This document shows positions 10,063 to 19,862 of a stretch of DNA of 64,000 nucleotides, one piece after another. A program made the position numbers and the translations under genes. Location of the stretch: positions 47,832,440 to 47,896,439 of the forward strand of contig OX485807.1 of assembly GCA_950295325.1 (NCBI GenBank), read 5' to 3'. The notes beneath the pieces are model-generated. The model worked only from the letters and a program-made list of their open reading frames with translations. It searched no databases and was not told the origin of the DNA. Each line of letters opens with the position of its first letter. Positions within the stretch are counted from its first letter, which is position 1. The stretch comes from Polytrichum commune. Taxonomy: Eukaryota > Streptophyta > Polytrichopsida > Polytrichales > Polytrichaceae.

Positions 10063-11997
10063 ATGGACGCCCAGTTAGAGAATGTCTCCCCGGAACGGGG
10101 GGGTAGCTCTCTCCAATTTTCTTACGAGCAAAACTCCCCACTTGCCGCATCCCACAAATCCGCACGCATCACCGAAAGCACTCCGCCAACATTACTATAC
10201 CGTAACCCAAGGATTGAGGACGCATCAGAGAGCCAAACCACTAAACGGAGGAAGGCCGATGACTACACCGCCACGTCAACTCCCGAGGTACCAAACAAGA
10301 CTACACCACCACCACACACAAGATCACAACGAGTCGCCACCTTCGGCATAGACATGAGTGGACAACTATGGCTAGGTTTTCAAATGCACGAAGCACTCTC
10401 CATTCAACGGGGGAAGAAGGAGTTGAAGGAGAAGCGTACCAACGAGGAATTCACCAATACTGGCACTCCTATCACCGAAATTCAAGAATTCCGCTCCCTC
10501 CGACGTGCCTTCCCAAGGACCAAGCAAACTCTCTACCCATCCGAAAGACCGGACGCGGTGCCCGGACAACATCTCCACCTAACGCAGATTCCCATGTACG
10601 AGAAAACCTCTCAAGACACGGGACTTACCGACGGTTTCCACGTCACCATACGATTTGACGGTGCTTACAAGACGCTCAACCGGAGGGAGGTAAAAACCGC
10701 ATGCATGGAAAGGTTGAGGATCATGAACATACCGCTAGGTTCCGCATACTCCAATCCCATTGACATAGGCATCAATACGGTAACTCGCAATTGGGCCGGA
10801 TTCATAAAGCTTCACCTCCAAAACCCAAAACAAGACGGATTGGCCCTACTTCGAGGAGAGCGAGCGTTCGTCATGGCTATGGGAGATGGCGAACAGATCA
10901 TAGGCAAAGTGGAGAAAGGCTTTGAGCTCATCACAAAAGCCAAACATATGAGGTTACACCTCAAAGGTGAGTCCATCCGAAATAACTCGGCCGTAGACAT
11001 ACTTAAGACTCTCATGAGAGAATTTTACTATGACGGACGCGAGGTAGAGATACTTTCACTCACCAAATCCGACATAGATAAAGATTTTGCATTTATTACC
11101 CTCACCACCGAGGAGTCTAGAGATGACATTCTTAGCAATGGACTTACTTACCAATCCGAACGCCTCAAGGTTAGCATAACTAAGGACAAGGACACGGGGA
11201 ATCTATCGGAGCTTAGGATTAGCACTACATTAGTTGCTAATAACCTACCCCAAAGAGAATCCCAATCGGCCATCATCAAAGCCCTCAAGCGACTATTCGG
11301 AGAAGAGAATATCACCGGCATTACATTCGGTCACGTACCCCAAGGAGATGACCGCCAAGCCGGATGGTGCCATGTACAATGTTTGAATGCGGCCGTTTAC
11401 ACGGAATGGGCAAGAAAATCAACGTACATCCTCGGGAGACGCGTCGATTTCATCCCCCACAAAGGTAGCATCAATGGCTCCGAACCCAACCAAACGGCTA
11501 TACGGCTCGCACACGCACCGGTCTGCGAGGTCATCGCCCAAAAGGCTCAAGCCATGAGCAACACCGCCGCCTCTTCACCCCTAGTATCGGAGAAACTCTT
11601 CACCAAAACAATGAAAGAGCTAGTCAACACGGTGGATGAGAAACTTACCACGCTAACGAACAACATCAACCTCAACACGGATATGCGCATTGAGGCCTCT
11701 ACGGACACACTCAAAGCTCATACCACAAACATTCACAACATCATGAGTGCCATGGCTATTGAGTTCCAACACTCAAACAACCGAATGCACAACATCATGC
11801 AAACCTTGGCCGCCACCACACCGGAGCCTCCCCACCAAAACATCGGACGGCTTCCACATGCGCCTAGCACATCCATGACCAACGCCTATGCGGGAGACAC
11901 CACGGCTCACCACTTAGCACCACCGGGCTTCCTCGGCAAGCACATCCGTAGCCCCTCACCAAGCCTCCACAGAGACCTCCAACATCTACATGATTAG
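10063..11997 (+). CDS. LINE ORF1 protein (RRM-type RNA-binding), 644 aa, open
   Basis: I chose the ATG at 10063 (MDAQLENV...); the frame is open two codons further upstream from a TTG only. The protein runs uninterrupted to TAG at 11995-11997. The first ~180 residues are low-complexity and basic/polar. Residues ~295-378 (from MRLHLKGESIR to ERLKVSI) and ~385-470 (from LVANNLPQRES to GRRVDFIPH) each look like a beta-alpha-beta RNA recognition motif, with the RNP-like strands FAFITL and GWCHVQC. The C-terminal ~170 residues look helical and polar. In LINEs with RRM-type ORF1 this protein coats the element RNA in the cytoplasmic ribonucleoprotein. There is no zinc knuckle in this ORF. Its stop codon overlaps the ORF2 start in ATGATTAG (11990-11997). 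The frame is intact although the neighbouring ORF2 is broken. Confidence 0.8.
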   Translation: MDAQLENVSPERGGSSLQFSYEQNSPLAASHKSARITESTPPTLLYRNPRIEDASESQTTKRRKADDYTATSTPEVPNKTTPPPHTRSQRVATFGIDMSGQLWLGFQMHEALSIQRGKKELKEKRTNEEFTNTGTPITEIQEFRSLRRAFPRTKQTLYPSERPDAVPGQHLHLTQIPMYEKTSQDTGLTDGFHVTIRFDGAYKTLNRREVKTACMERLRIMNIPLGSAYSNPIDIGINTVTRNWAGFIKLHLQNPKQDGLALLRGERAFVMAMGDGEQIIGKVEKGFELITKAKHMRLHLKGESIRNNSAVDILKTLMREFYYDGREVEILSLTKSDIDKDFAFITLTTEESRDDILSNGLTYQSERLKVSITKDKDTGNLSELRISTTLVANNLPQRESQSAIIKALKRLFGEENITGITFGHVPQGDDRQAGWCHVQCLNAAVYTEWARKSTYILGRRVDFIPHKGSINGSEPNQTAIRLAHAPVCEVIAQKAQAMSNTAASSPLVSEKLFTKTMKELVNTVDEKLTTLTNNINLNTDMRIEASTDTLKAHTTNIHNIMSAMAIEFQHSNNRMHNIMQTLAATTPEPPHQNIGRLPHAPSTSMTNAYAGDTTAHHLAPPGFLGKHIRSPSPSLHRDLQHLHD

Positions 11998-12778
11998 CAC
12001 ACCTAAAGCAAGTCCAACAAAGACTCACACACAAATGACATGTATTTCCTTTTTTCGTATAAATAAAGGGTCCACTATTGCACAATATATCATTAATATA
12101 TGGATGGTTTGTTTGCTATACACAACTCTACACACGAACACCAATCATAATGGCCACCCTACCCAAAACCTCCCAACCAACGACCGCCACCAAAATAGAC
12201 AAACCTGTACCACCCACACACAAACTACAACACATGACACATATTACAAAGGCCAATACACACATAAACCACCCGCTCCCAACCCCCAACATAACCTCAC
12301 AATAAACAAAAATACACTTGACATACACACAACAATAAGCCTACTTAGCCTAACATCACTACTTACCCACAACTTACATACACCCCAACACAATATATAC
12401 CAAGGCCAACCATACCAACCTACACTAGCTACATTTACCCTAACATACCAAAACTCTTCACACCAAACAACTCACAACACTCTCACCCCCCCACCACACC
12501 ATAACCTCTACCATCCTCATAACATACAAAACTTCCACCCTAGCCTAATATTAAACCACCAACCTAATCACAAAACTACAATCACCTCCCAATACTATAA
12601 CCACATACATGACAAACAACACCTCACCCAACACATGCTCCGAACAAACGCACCCCCCTTTATCCCTCCCATCCATCTTACATCACACATTGGCAACATC
12701 CTCTACATCACACACACACACCTAAAAACTCCCAAAGCTAAGCTCATAAAATATTATATATGGAAGAACACCACACTC

Positions 12779-12817
12779 ATAATTCTCAGTGGAGACATTG
12801 AAACCAACCCGGGCCCC
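12779..12817 (+). other. 2A-type ribosome-skipping motif in LINE ORF2
   Basis: Codons 264-276 of the ORF2 frame read IILSGDIETNPGP, an exact match to the 2A consensus D(V/I)ExNPGP with the usual hydrophobic stretch and SGD just before it. In known 2A peptides the ribosome fails to form the bond between the final Gly (12812-12814) and Pro (12815-12817). This releases the upstream product and continues translation of the downstream one. Here that would separate a ~275-aa leader from the endonuclease-RT protein. The same motif is known at ORF N-termini of some non-plant LINEs, such as trypanosome L1Tc and certain sea urchin elements. Activity here is inferred from sequence only. Confidence 0.8.
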
Positions 12818-13434
12818 TCCACACATATCCTACATAACCTCCCCATAGAATTCACCCAACGACATAAGCAATACTTCATGCATAACACAATTACACTCAA
12901 ACACCAATATGCCCACCTTGAAGAATTATTTGGACAATACCTAAACCAACCCACTCACCAATCCCAAAGGGATGACCTAACCCATCTACGAAAACATAGT
13001 TCTCTCCTCTCTCAATACCCAACCAACCACCAAATATACGCATTCATAATAGCTTATAGCCCAATTCCTAGCATATGTAACCAACAAATGACCAACAACC
13101 TAAACCCAAATTGCCTCACCATTCTTCGAAGATTACATAACCAACCCCCTCTCACGCACTCCAAGTCACAACACATCACATCCACCCCCACCACCCAAAC
13201 CACCACCATATCGCACGCCTACACTTACATCAACGATAACATAGCCCAAAATCACTCCATAACCACATAAAACTTGCAAAACAAATTCCCTCACATCCCC
13301 CAAAAAATCCTGGCAGAACTAATCAAATGCACACAACCTATAAGGGGATACCACCCCAACACACGACAGGAGAACCCCGCCCCCACACCATCGGCGGTCA
13401 CACACACACACAACCACCACTCCACCACATTAAC

Positions 13435-14230
13435 CATAGTCACTTGGAACACGGGCTGCATTAGTTCTAGCCTACCAGACATCCAAGAGCTCACACATAC
13501 ACAAACCAAAACCCACACATTATACTCATCCAAGAAACCAAACTACAACAACATAAATCCACAACATACATAGACAAGAAATTCCAAAACTATAAAATCA
13601 TATACAACAACTCCAACAACATAACTTGCAAACACAACCGCTACGCCGGACCTACCATGGCCAGAGGGGGTATACTAGCCCTAATTTCCAAGACCATATA
13701 CACAAATGAAAACATCAACAAAATTCCCATCCCAAACCCAATATCACCATACTTACAAGCCATACTCATTACAAACAAACCTATCAAGCCAATACTAATA
13801 TTAAATCTGTACATGCCTACACACCCCCAAGATACACACCTCATAAGAGACATACAATCCCAAATCCAAAGCTTAATCCACCACCACCAAAACCACATAA
13901 TCATTCTAGCGGGGAACTTCAACCGCGACATCCTACTCAAAGGTAGATCATCCAATGGCCTCAAACCCCCCCCCCGAACCCCATAGATTACGAATGTGCC
14001 CACTTCATAAGCACGATAGGCCTCACCACGGTTAACAACTACGAAGGGTTCACCAGACAAGGAGGCCACAACTACACCTTAACCAGTCACATCGACGGAT
14101 TCTACTCCAACCACCCTAACACTAACCACCTACAAAGTCACACAATTACTAGCCACAACCAAAACTCAGACCACTACCCGGTCCAACTTCAACTGCCCCC
14201 AATAGTATCATCGTCAAAGAAACACAAACC
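13435..14230 (+). other. APE-type endonuclease domain of ORF2 (degenerate)
   Basis: Hallmarks appear in three different frames. First is IVTWNTG near 13435-13455, matching the N-terminal TWN motif. Then GGILALIS, ILNLYMPTHPQD and IIILAGNFNRD at 13657-13940. Last are SHIDGFYSN and SDHYPVQL near 14085-14200, matching the C-terminal SDH motif. The usual GDFN active-site motif reads GNFN here, so a catalytic aspartate is lost. A run of ten C at 13966-13975 coincides with the second frame change. This domain nicks the target DNA in LINEs; this copy should be inactive. Confidence 0.75.
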
Positions 14231-15122
14231 CCCCTAGTAACCCTAGGATAACATATCCCATTCCACCCACCAACTTACAAACCACATTCCTAGACAAACA
14301 AAACCTCGCAATAATGGACCTCACACATATCCTTCGCCAAGACCAACTCACACCAACACAATGGGAGGAAACACAAACCAATTTCCAAAACATCATAAAT
14401 TCGCTTAGCAAATGTATTGAACAAACTTGCATGACACAACCCACGCCACCACTCTCCACTAGAGCCAAGGCTCAAGGAGGTTTCCTTCCTCGAACGCAAC
14501 AAAGAACATGGAAACATCAATTAAAAATTCACCACACCATCCGGAAAGTAATCCGTGCCGCATGCCAGCACCCACACACACACCTTTAATACAACCCGGA
14601 TATACAATCACTACTACAAATACCCAGCATTAATTCTCTGCCCCTCCCTACCGATCAACAGAACTCACACAATGGATAGACAAAATGGCCACCATTGGTA
14701 AAAACGCTAAAATCCAAGCATATAAAATTATCACCAAACAAACATCGATTAACTGCCGTACCGCCATTACAAAATATAGAACGCTCCTAAATATTAAACA
14801 AAAAACCATACACAAGAAAATATTCTACCCTACTACCGCAAGTTCCCTCGATTGCATACAAAGCCCTAATGACAACATCCTTACCAAACCCATAGACATA
14901 GCAAACGGAATTTACTACACCCAACAAGCATCATTTCATAGACAAGCCCCACTCTGTGAAGATACCATAGACCACCCACCCTCATGTATGTGCGTCATAT
15001 GCAAATATCCATGGCATACAAACAATGGAATCATACTTGACAAAAGAGGCCCACACAACACACTCATTAGTACCCAATTTACTAGGAAAATATACGACAA
15101 ATGTGTCAAAAGGCTAACTCGG

Positions 15123-16400
15123 GGTAAAGCCCCCGGCCCGGACAACATACCAAAACGATATAATAAAGATTTTACCCCCTCAATGTCACGACATGTTCTT
15201 TCTATTTTTTCGGCATTGCTACAAACAAAGAGACATCCCGAACCAGTGGACTCACAGTAAAACTATCTTACTACATAAAAAAGACGACCCCACCCAACTA
15301 GCCAACTATAGAACCATCGCCCTAGCTAACACCATATACAAATTATTTACTAGCACCTTGACAACTCTCCTCACAAGTTACGGAGAACAACATCGCATAC
15401 TCCATTTTAGCCAAGAAGGTTTCCGACCACAAATGAACACATCCCGCCAAATCCAAATGATCACCGCCACCCTAGAAGATGCTAGACTCACTACCAAAGA
15501 TATTTACCTTACGTACATCGACTTCCGCAACGCTTTCGGATCCATTGACCACGCCCGTCTACTTGCCCTCATGGAAGACCTAGGCTTCCCCATTGACGCA
15601 GTAGAAATAATAGGTAACATTTATAAAAGCTCCACCACATCCTTCGCCGGTAATACCTTCGGAGCAACACCCCCAATAAATATTAGTCGAGACACCATAC
15701 AAGGGGACACTCTTAGCCCATATTTATTTATTATATTTCTCGAATCTTTACTCCGTTGGCTAGAAAAAGACAATCTAGGGTACTACTTTAACACATCCAC
15801 GGCCATATGCACCACCACGGCATACGCGGACGACTTAGCCATACTAACCGACAACATACGCCACATTCAACCCCAAATAACCAAGTTACAAAAATTTGCG
15901 GAATGGTCGCATATGGACCTCAACCTTGCAAAGTGCGCCATTACGGGATGCCCAAATCAATCAAAATTTAAACCTAACACATTCAAAGCGTACATTCAAT
16001 CGCAACATATCACATACAAAACCCAAAATTTCCCCACACTTACACAAAACGAACCCTACACATACCTAGGCATTCAACTAATACCATCCCTCAAATGGAA
16101 CCTCCAACGGGAAATTACTCTCCAAAAAACTAAACAACAAAGTAAACTACTAGCCCTATCTCCAGCTAGTCTCAAACAAAAAATCAAAATCCTAAACACG
16201 GTCATAAAACCCCGCATAGCATATGCATACTATGCGGTACCATTCTCTAAACCCGATATTATAAAATTGGATAAAATAATAGGCAAACTAACCAAAGAAA
16301 TATGTAACATACCCAAAAGTTCCGCTAATATTCTCACGCATCTCACACACGATAACTTTGGCATAGGTGTCTCATCCCTCCTACCCGACTATTTACACTG
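15123..16400 (+). other. Reverse transcriptase domain of ORF2
   Basis: GKAPGPDNIP at 15123-15152 is the LINE motif preceding RT block 1. Block 1-2 residues follow after a frame change near 15193-15260. IDFRNAFGSIDH near 15520 holds the first catalytic Asp. QGDTLSPYLF near 15700 is the block B signature. TAYADDLAIL, with YADD at 15823-15834, holds the paired catalytic Asp. Catalytic residues are all present. From 15193 onward the frame stays open to 17619. Confidence 0.88.
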
Positions 16401-18275
16401 CATAGGACAACAATTGCTACAAGCCCTTAACGACCCAGGCCAACTAGGTGATATATATCAAGGCCTAACCAAGTACATAGTAGCTAAATACGGAGGCTCA
16501 CTCCATCTCCCAAAACTTAAACAACAAGCTTGTGCTAGGTCTCCCATAACCCGAACTCTCTTCCTACTTAATAAAGAATGTGAAATACATGTTACCACCG
16601 CCAATCGAGCATTCCCCCTCAAGAAAACCCCACTAGAACAAGCATGGCTATCTAATCCAATATACAACACCTTGGACGACGTCTCCAAAACAAAATCTCA
16701 CAAATACCTAGACAAACTATACACACACGGCATTACAACACTAGCACAAATTCAAAACAAGAATACCTTGGCCATACTCACACAAGAGGAATACCGGACC
16801 ATATACAACCACACACCTAAAACCATCAAAGAAGCCCTACTCCAAGCCACACTAATATTCCCGGTCCCGACAACACCCACCCCCCTTCTGAACCACCCCC
16901 AACCACCACAAACAACACTCACAAATAACACTCAAGACCCTAACAACCAACCCCACCATGTGCACTCCACACTCGGACATGCCATCCATGAGATAGTAGA
17001 CGTAAAAACTACCAATAGAAAAGACAAATGGGGAGCCCAAGCCATCAAGAAAAAATACCTATGCCAATGGCTCACCATGCACGGCACCACACAACAATGG
17101 CGCACAGAGGAAGACCTCTTACACCCGGATAACATCCTATTAGAACACAACCTCCTACTAATAACAAGATACCACAACACCATCCACAAACAAATAGCTA
17201 GCCAAACATATGACAACTATCTCAACTACACCCAAACAAAAGACAAAAAACACATACACCCGCCACTTAAGATCACCAACCTTACAACATCCACACAAGA
17301 ATGTAATCCGGACAAAGATATCATTACCAATAAACCCACCATACAAACTAGCGCCTCGGAATCCCACATATTTGACCAAAATGGACGATTCCTAGCCACC
17401 ATTACTACGGAAAGACTAAAATGGCTATGGGCACGTTTCTCTCAAAGCAACCTAACCCATCTAACCAATTTCCTACAACCACCAATACAAAACTTTGAAA
17501 CTGAAATAATATGGCTAATACAAAGATATGTTACCATACTCCCTAAGAAAAACCCAAACACATCCTACCCAACAACCAACACCATACATTATACCCGGAA
17601 ATCACCAAACTACTTATAGACTCCTTCAACATTACACACTCATACTACTCCTCCCCACTTACATGTCCTATACAACTCACACAATATCACTCCCCACATA
17701 CTCGGGACATACTATTCGGATCCCTGGGCCATGCACAATCATCCAAATGGAGGGGCACGGGCCTAGCATTTCCAACAGATTACAACACAACCTTGCAGGC
17801 CATCCACTGGGCCCGCATGGCCGCCAAAGAGGATACACAAACAAGTACAATCCTAATAATTAATCACCAAGACTGGACACCACAAAAACTAACCCTCACC
17901 AAAGGGCCCGATATCCATGTTATCTCCACTATACCACCCCACACCATACAATACAAACCCACGCCTGAATGGCCGCAATATTACCAATATACGGAATCAT
18001 CACTCACATCAATCATCTACATACACAACCAACTAACCCCACCAATGCACCAACAATTTCCAAACAACCTACATCAGATCCTAAAAAGATTAACCAACAC
18101 CCACATAGATACCCATCCCATCCAACCCACCCCCAACACATACCACATTAAATTCTCCAAAGCATGGAAATCCGCCTCCAATGATAACACCGCCCCCCCC
18201 CCCAACAACAACTTAACACTACCCCTACCCCCCGCATACAACCACATACACCCCCTCAAATACCACCCACAACAT

Positions 18276-18680
18276 TGTATATACACGGATGGGTCCTTCA
18301 TCCCACCTTCCAAAAACTCTGAAGGACAAATAGTCGGCAACATCGCCGGCTCTGGGGTATACAGCCCCAACAACAACATCCAAATAGCTGAAAGACTACC
18401 GGGCTACCCAAACATCCTAAGAGCCGAGCTCAATGCCATACTGATAGCCATAAAAACTATACAAACCACTCAAATAGACACACACATATTCACAGATAGC
18501 CTCAATAGCATCTACCTACTAAACAATCACATCCAACACCCCACATCCCAACATCACCACCCAGATAAATTACTCATAGCAACCATCGTTCACCAAATAT
18601 ATTGGACCCCACACATGATACACATACACAAAGTACGCGCGCATACGGGAATTAGTGGTAATGAGAAGGCGGACACACTG
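18276..18680 (+). other. RNase H1-like domain of ORF2, catalytic residues intact
   Basis: The order YTDGS (Asp codon 18288), RAELNAI (Glu 18426), FTDSLNS (Asp 18495), VRAHTGISGNEKAD (His 18642, Asp 18672) reproduces the D-E-D-(H)-D pattern of RNase H1. It lies C-terminal to the reverse transcriptase, where such domains degrade the RNA strand of the hybrid. The domain lies in one open frame (to 19706). Confidence 0.85.
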
Positions 18681-19043
18681 GCCAATGAAGGCACACTCAA
18701 AGACAAACCGGAAATAACGCCACACATCCACATAGCACACGCTACCCCCTATTGGCTAGCAACCTCCCCCACGGCTACACATGACGGAGCCATCCGCAAC
18801 CTCCACACATTTATACTGAAAGATCACGAAATCCGGGAAACTGCAATAGCCAAACAAAAATTCCCATATGTAGCCAAGTGGCTCTCAAACGAAGAAATCA
18901 ATCAAAATCTCTCTAACCATTTTTGGAAAAATGACAAAATACCCGACACACAAATCACTCAAACTCTAAAATTTAGATATGCCCAATACATGGGCAACCA
19001 TAGGAAAAATATATTTTGGCCCCTTATATACCAAAACCCCAAC

Positions 19044-19100
19044 TGCACACTATGTCGTACTAATGACAGGGACACATGGCCGCACTTACTATCCACCTGC
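19044..19100 (+). other. C-terminal CCHC zinc-knuckle-like motif of ORF2
   Basis: Cys at 19044 and 19053 (CTLC), His at 19083 and Cys at 19098 (WPHLLSTC) give CX2C-X9-HX4C. This matches the knuckle found at the C-terminus of many LINE proteins, thought to bind RNA or target DNA. The partner copy on the minus strand keeps the same motif (CPICN...WLHVLLKC). Confidence 0.75.
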
Positions 19101-19862
19101 GAACACCCATACTTAAAAGGCCTACGCATCGCAAGACACAACAAAGCAACCCACCTCATTTCCCAATCCTTACAAGCCAATAAAAACACCCGGTTCTTCA
19201 CCTTGACCAATGCGGGTAACCTACCCAACCAACCCCAAGACCAAACAATCCCCAACTGGCTCCTCCAATGTAGCTGTACACATAGACCATGCCAATGTCA
19301 GGCCAAACTAAGACCGGACATAATGTGCATCCTTGGAGCTCCCAACCAAACACAACCCCCAATACTACCCTCTCCATGCCACACCGTGCAATTCATCGAA
19401 TTCACCTATTGTCACGATCGATTCCCCGAACAAGCCCGCACACACAAACACACCAAATATGACCCACTAATCACCACACTTAGAGCCAACGGATGGAAAA
19501 CCAACCCCCTCATTATCATCACCGCCGGAGTAAGAGGAGCTATACACGAACTCTCTATCGAACAATTAACCAACTTAAAAATCCCCAAAGCCCACATCAA
19601 AACCCTCATGAAAAACATACATCAAAATGCCATCAAATACCTTACTTACATGGTCCTGAACAAAAGGAAACTTGACAACAAACAAACACCCATTCAACCA
19701 CCATAAGGTGGTAAGAACTTTGCATAAACACCAGAGCCCACCTCCCATAGGAGGCATAACACCCCATATTGCATCTTGGACCCCGAGATCAATATAGGGT
19801 TAACGGGCTCACATTCACGCCGGTACAAATTGTACGGGCGTTATCTTTTCTTTTCTTTTCAA

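Larger units (their letters stand above)
11990..19706 (+). pseudogene. LINE ORF2 polyprotein (2A-EN-RT-RNH-CCHC), broken by frameshifts
   Basis: ORF2 starts at the ATG at 11990, inside the last codons of ORF1. The frame changes along its length: one frame covers 11990-13573 with an in-frame TAA at 13268. The next blocks are 13657-13986, 13983-14230, about 14314-14589, 14685-15260, 15193-17619, then 17617-19706. There are therefore about six frame changes plus at least one in-frame stop, most of them between 13.2 and 15.3 kb. Recognisable domains in order: 2A motif; APE-like endonuclease; reverse transcriptase; RNase H; CCHC knuckle. In an intact element this protein nicks target DNA and primes reverse transcription from the nick. 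This copy cannot make a continuous ORF2 protein. Some breaks sit at homopolymers (C10 at 13966-13975), so assembly error is possible for those. The stretch upstream of the 2A motif is G-poor low-complexity sequence. Confidence 0.85.
8690..19862 (+). mobile_element. Full-length-size LINE (non-LTR retrotransposon), ~11.2 kb, with 2A motif and RNase H
   Basis: A single element spans this region. From about 8690 the plus strand becomes very poor in G and rich in A and C, and it stays so to the 3' end. Order: a long A/C-rich 5' region (8690-10062); ORF1 with RRM-like folds; ORF2 with a 2A motif, APE-type endonuclease, reverse transcriptase, RNase H1-like domain and CCHC knuckle; then a ~150-bp 3' UTR. 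The 3' UTR has two small stem-loops (CCTCC CATA GGAGG near 19742; GGTACAAATTGTAC near 19822). The element ends in a CTTTT repeat (19845-19860) rather than a plain poly(A). Both ends are set by composition. No target-site duplication was found by eye. The domain order resembles I/Ingi-type LINEs rather than the usual plant L1 or RTE families, but clade placement needs a phylogeny. Confidence 0.88.
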
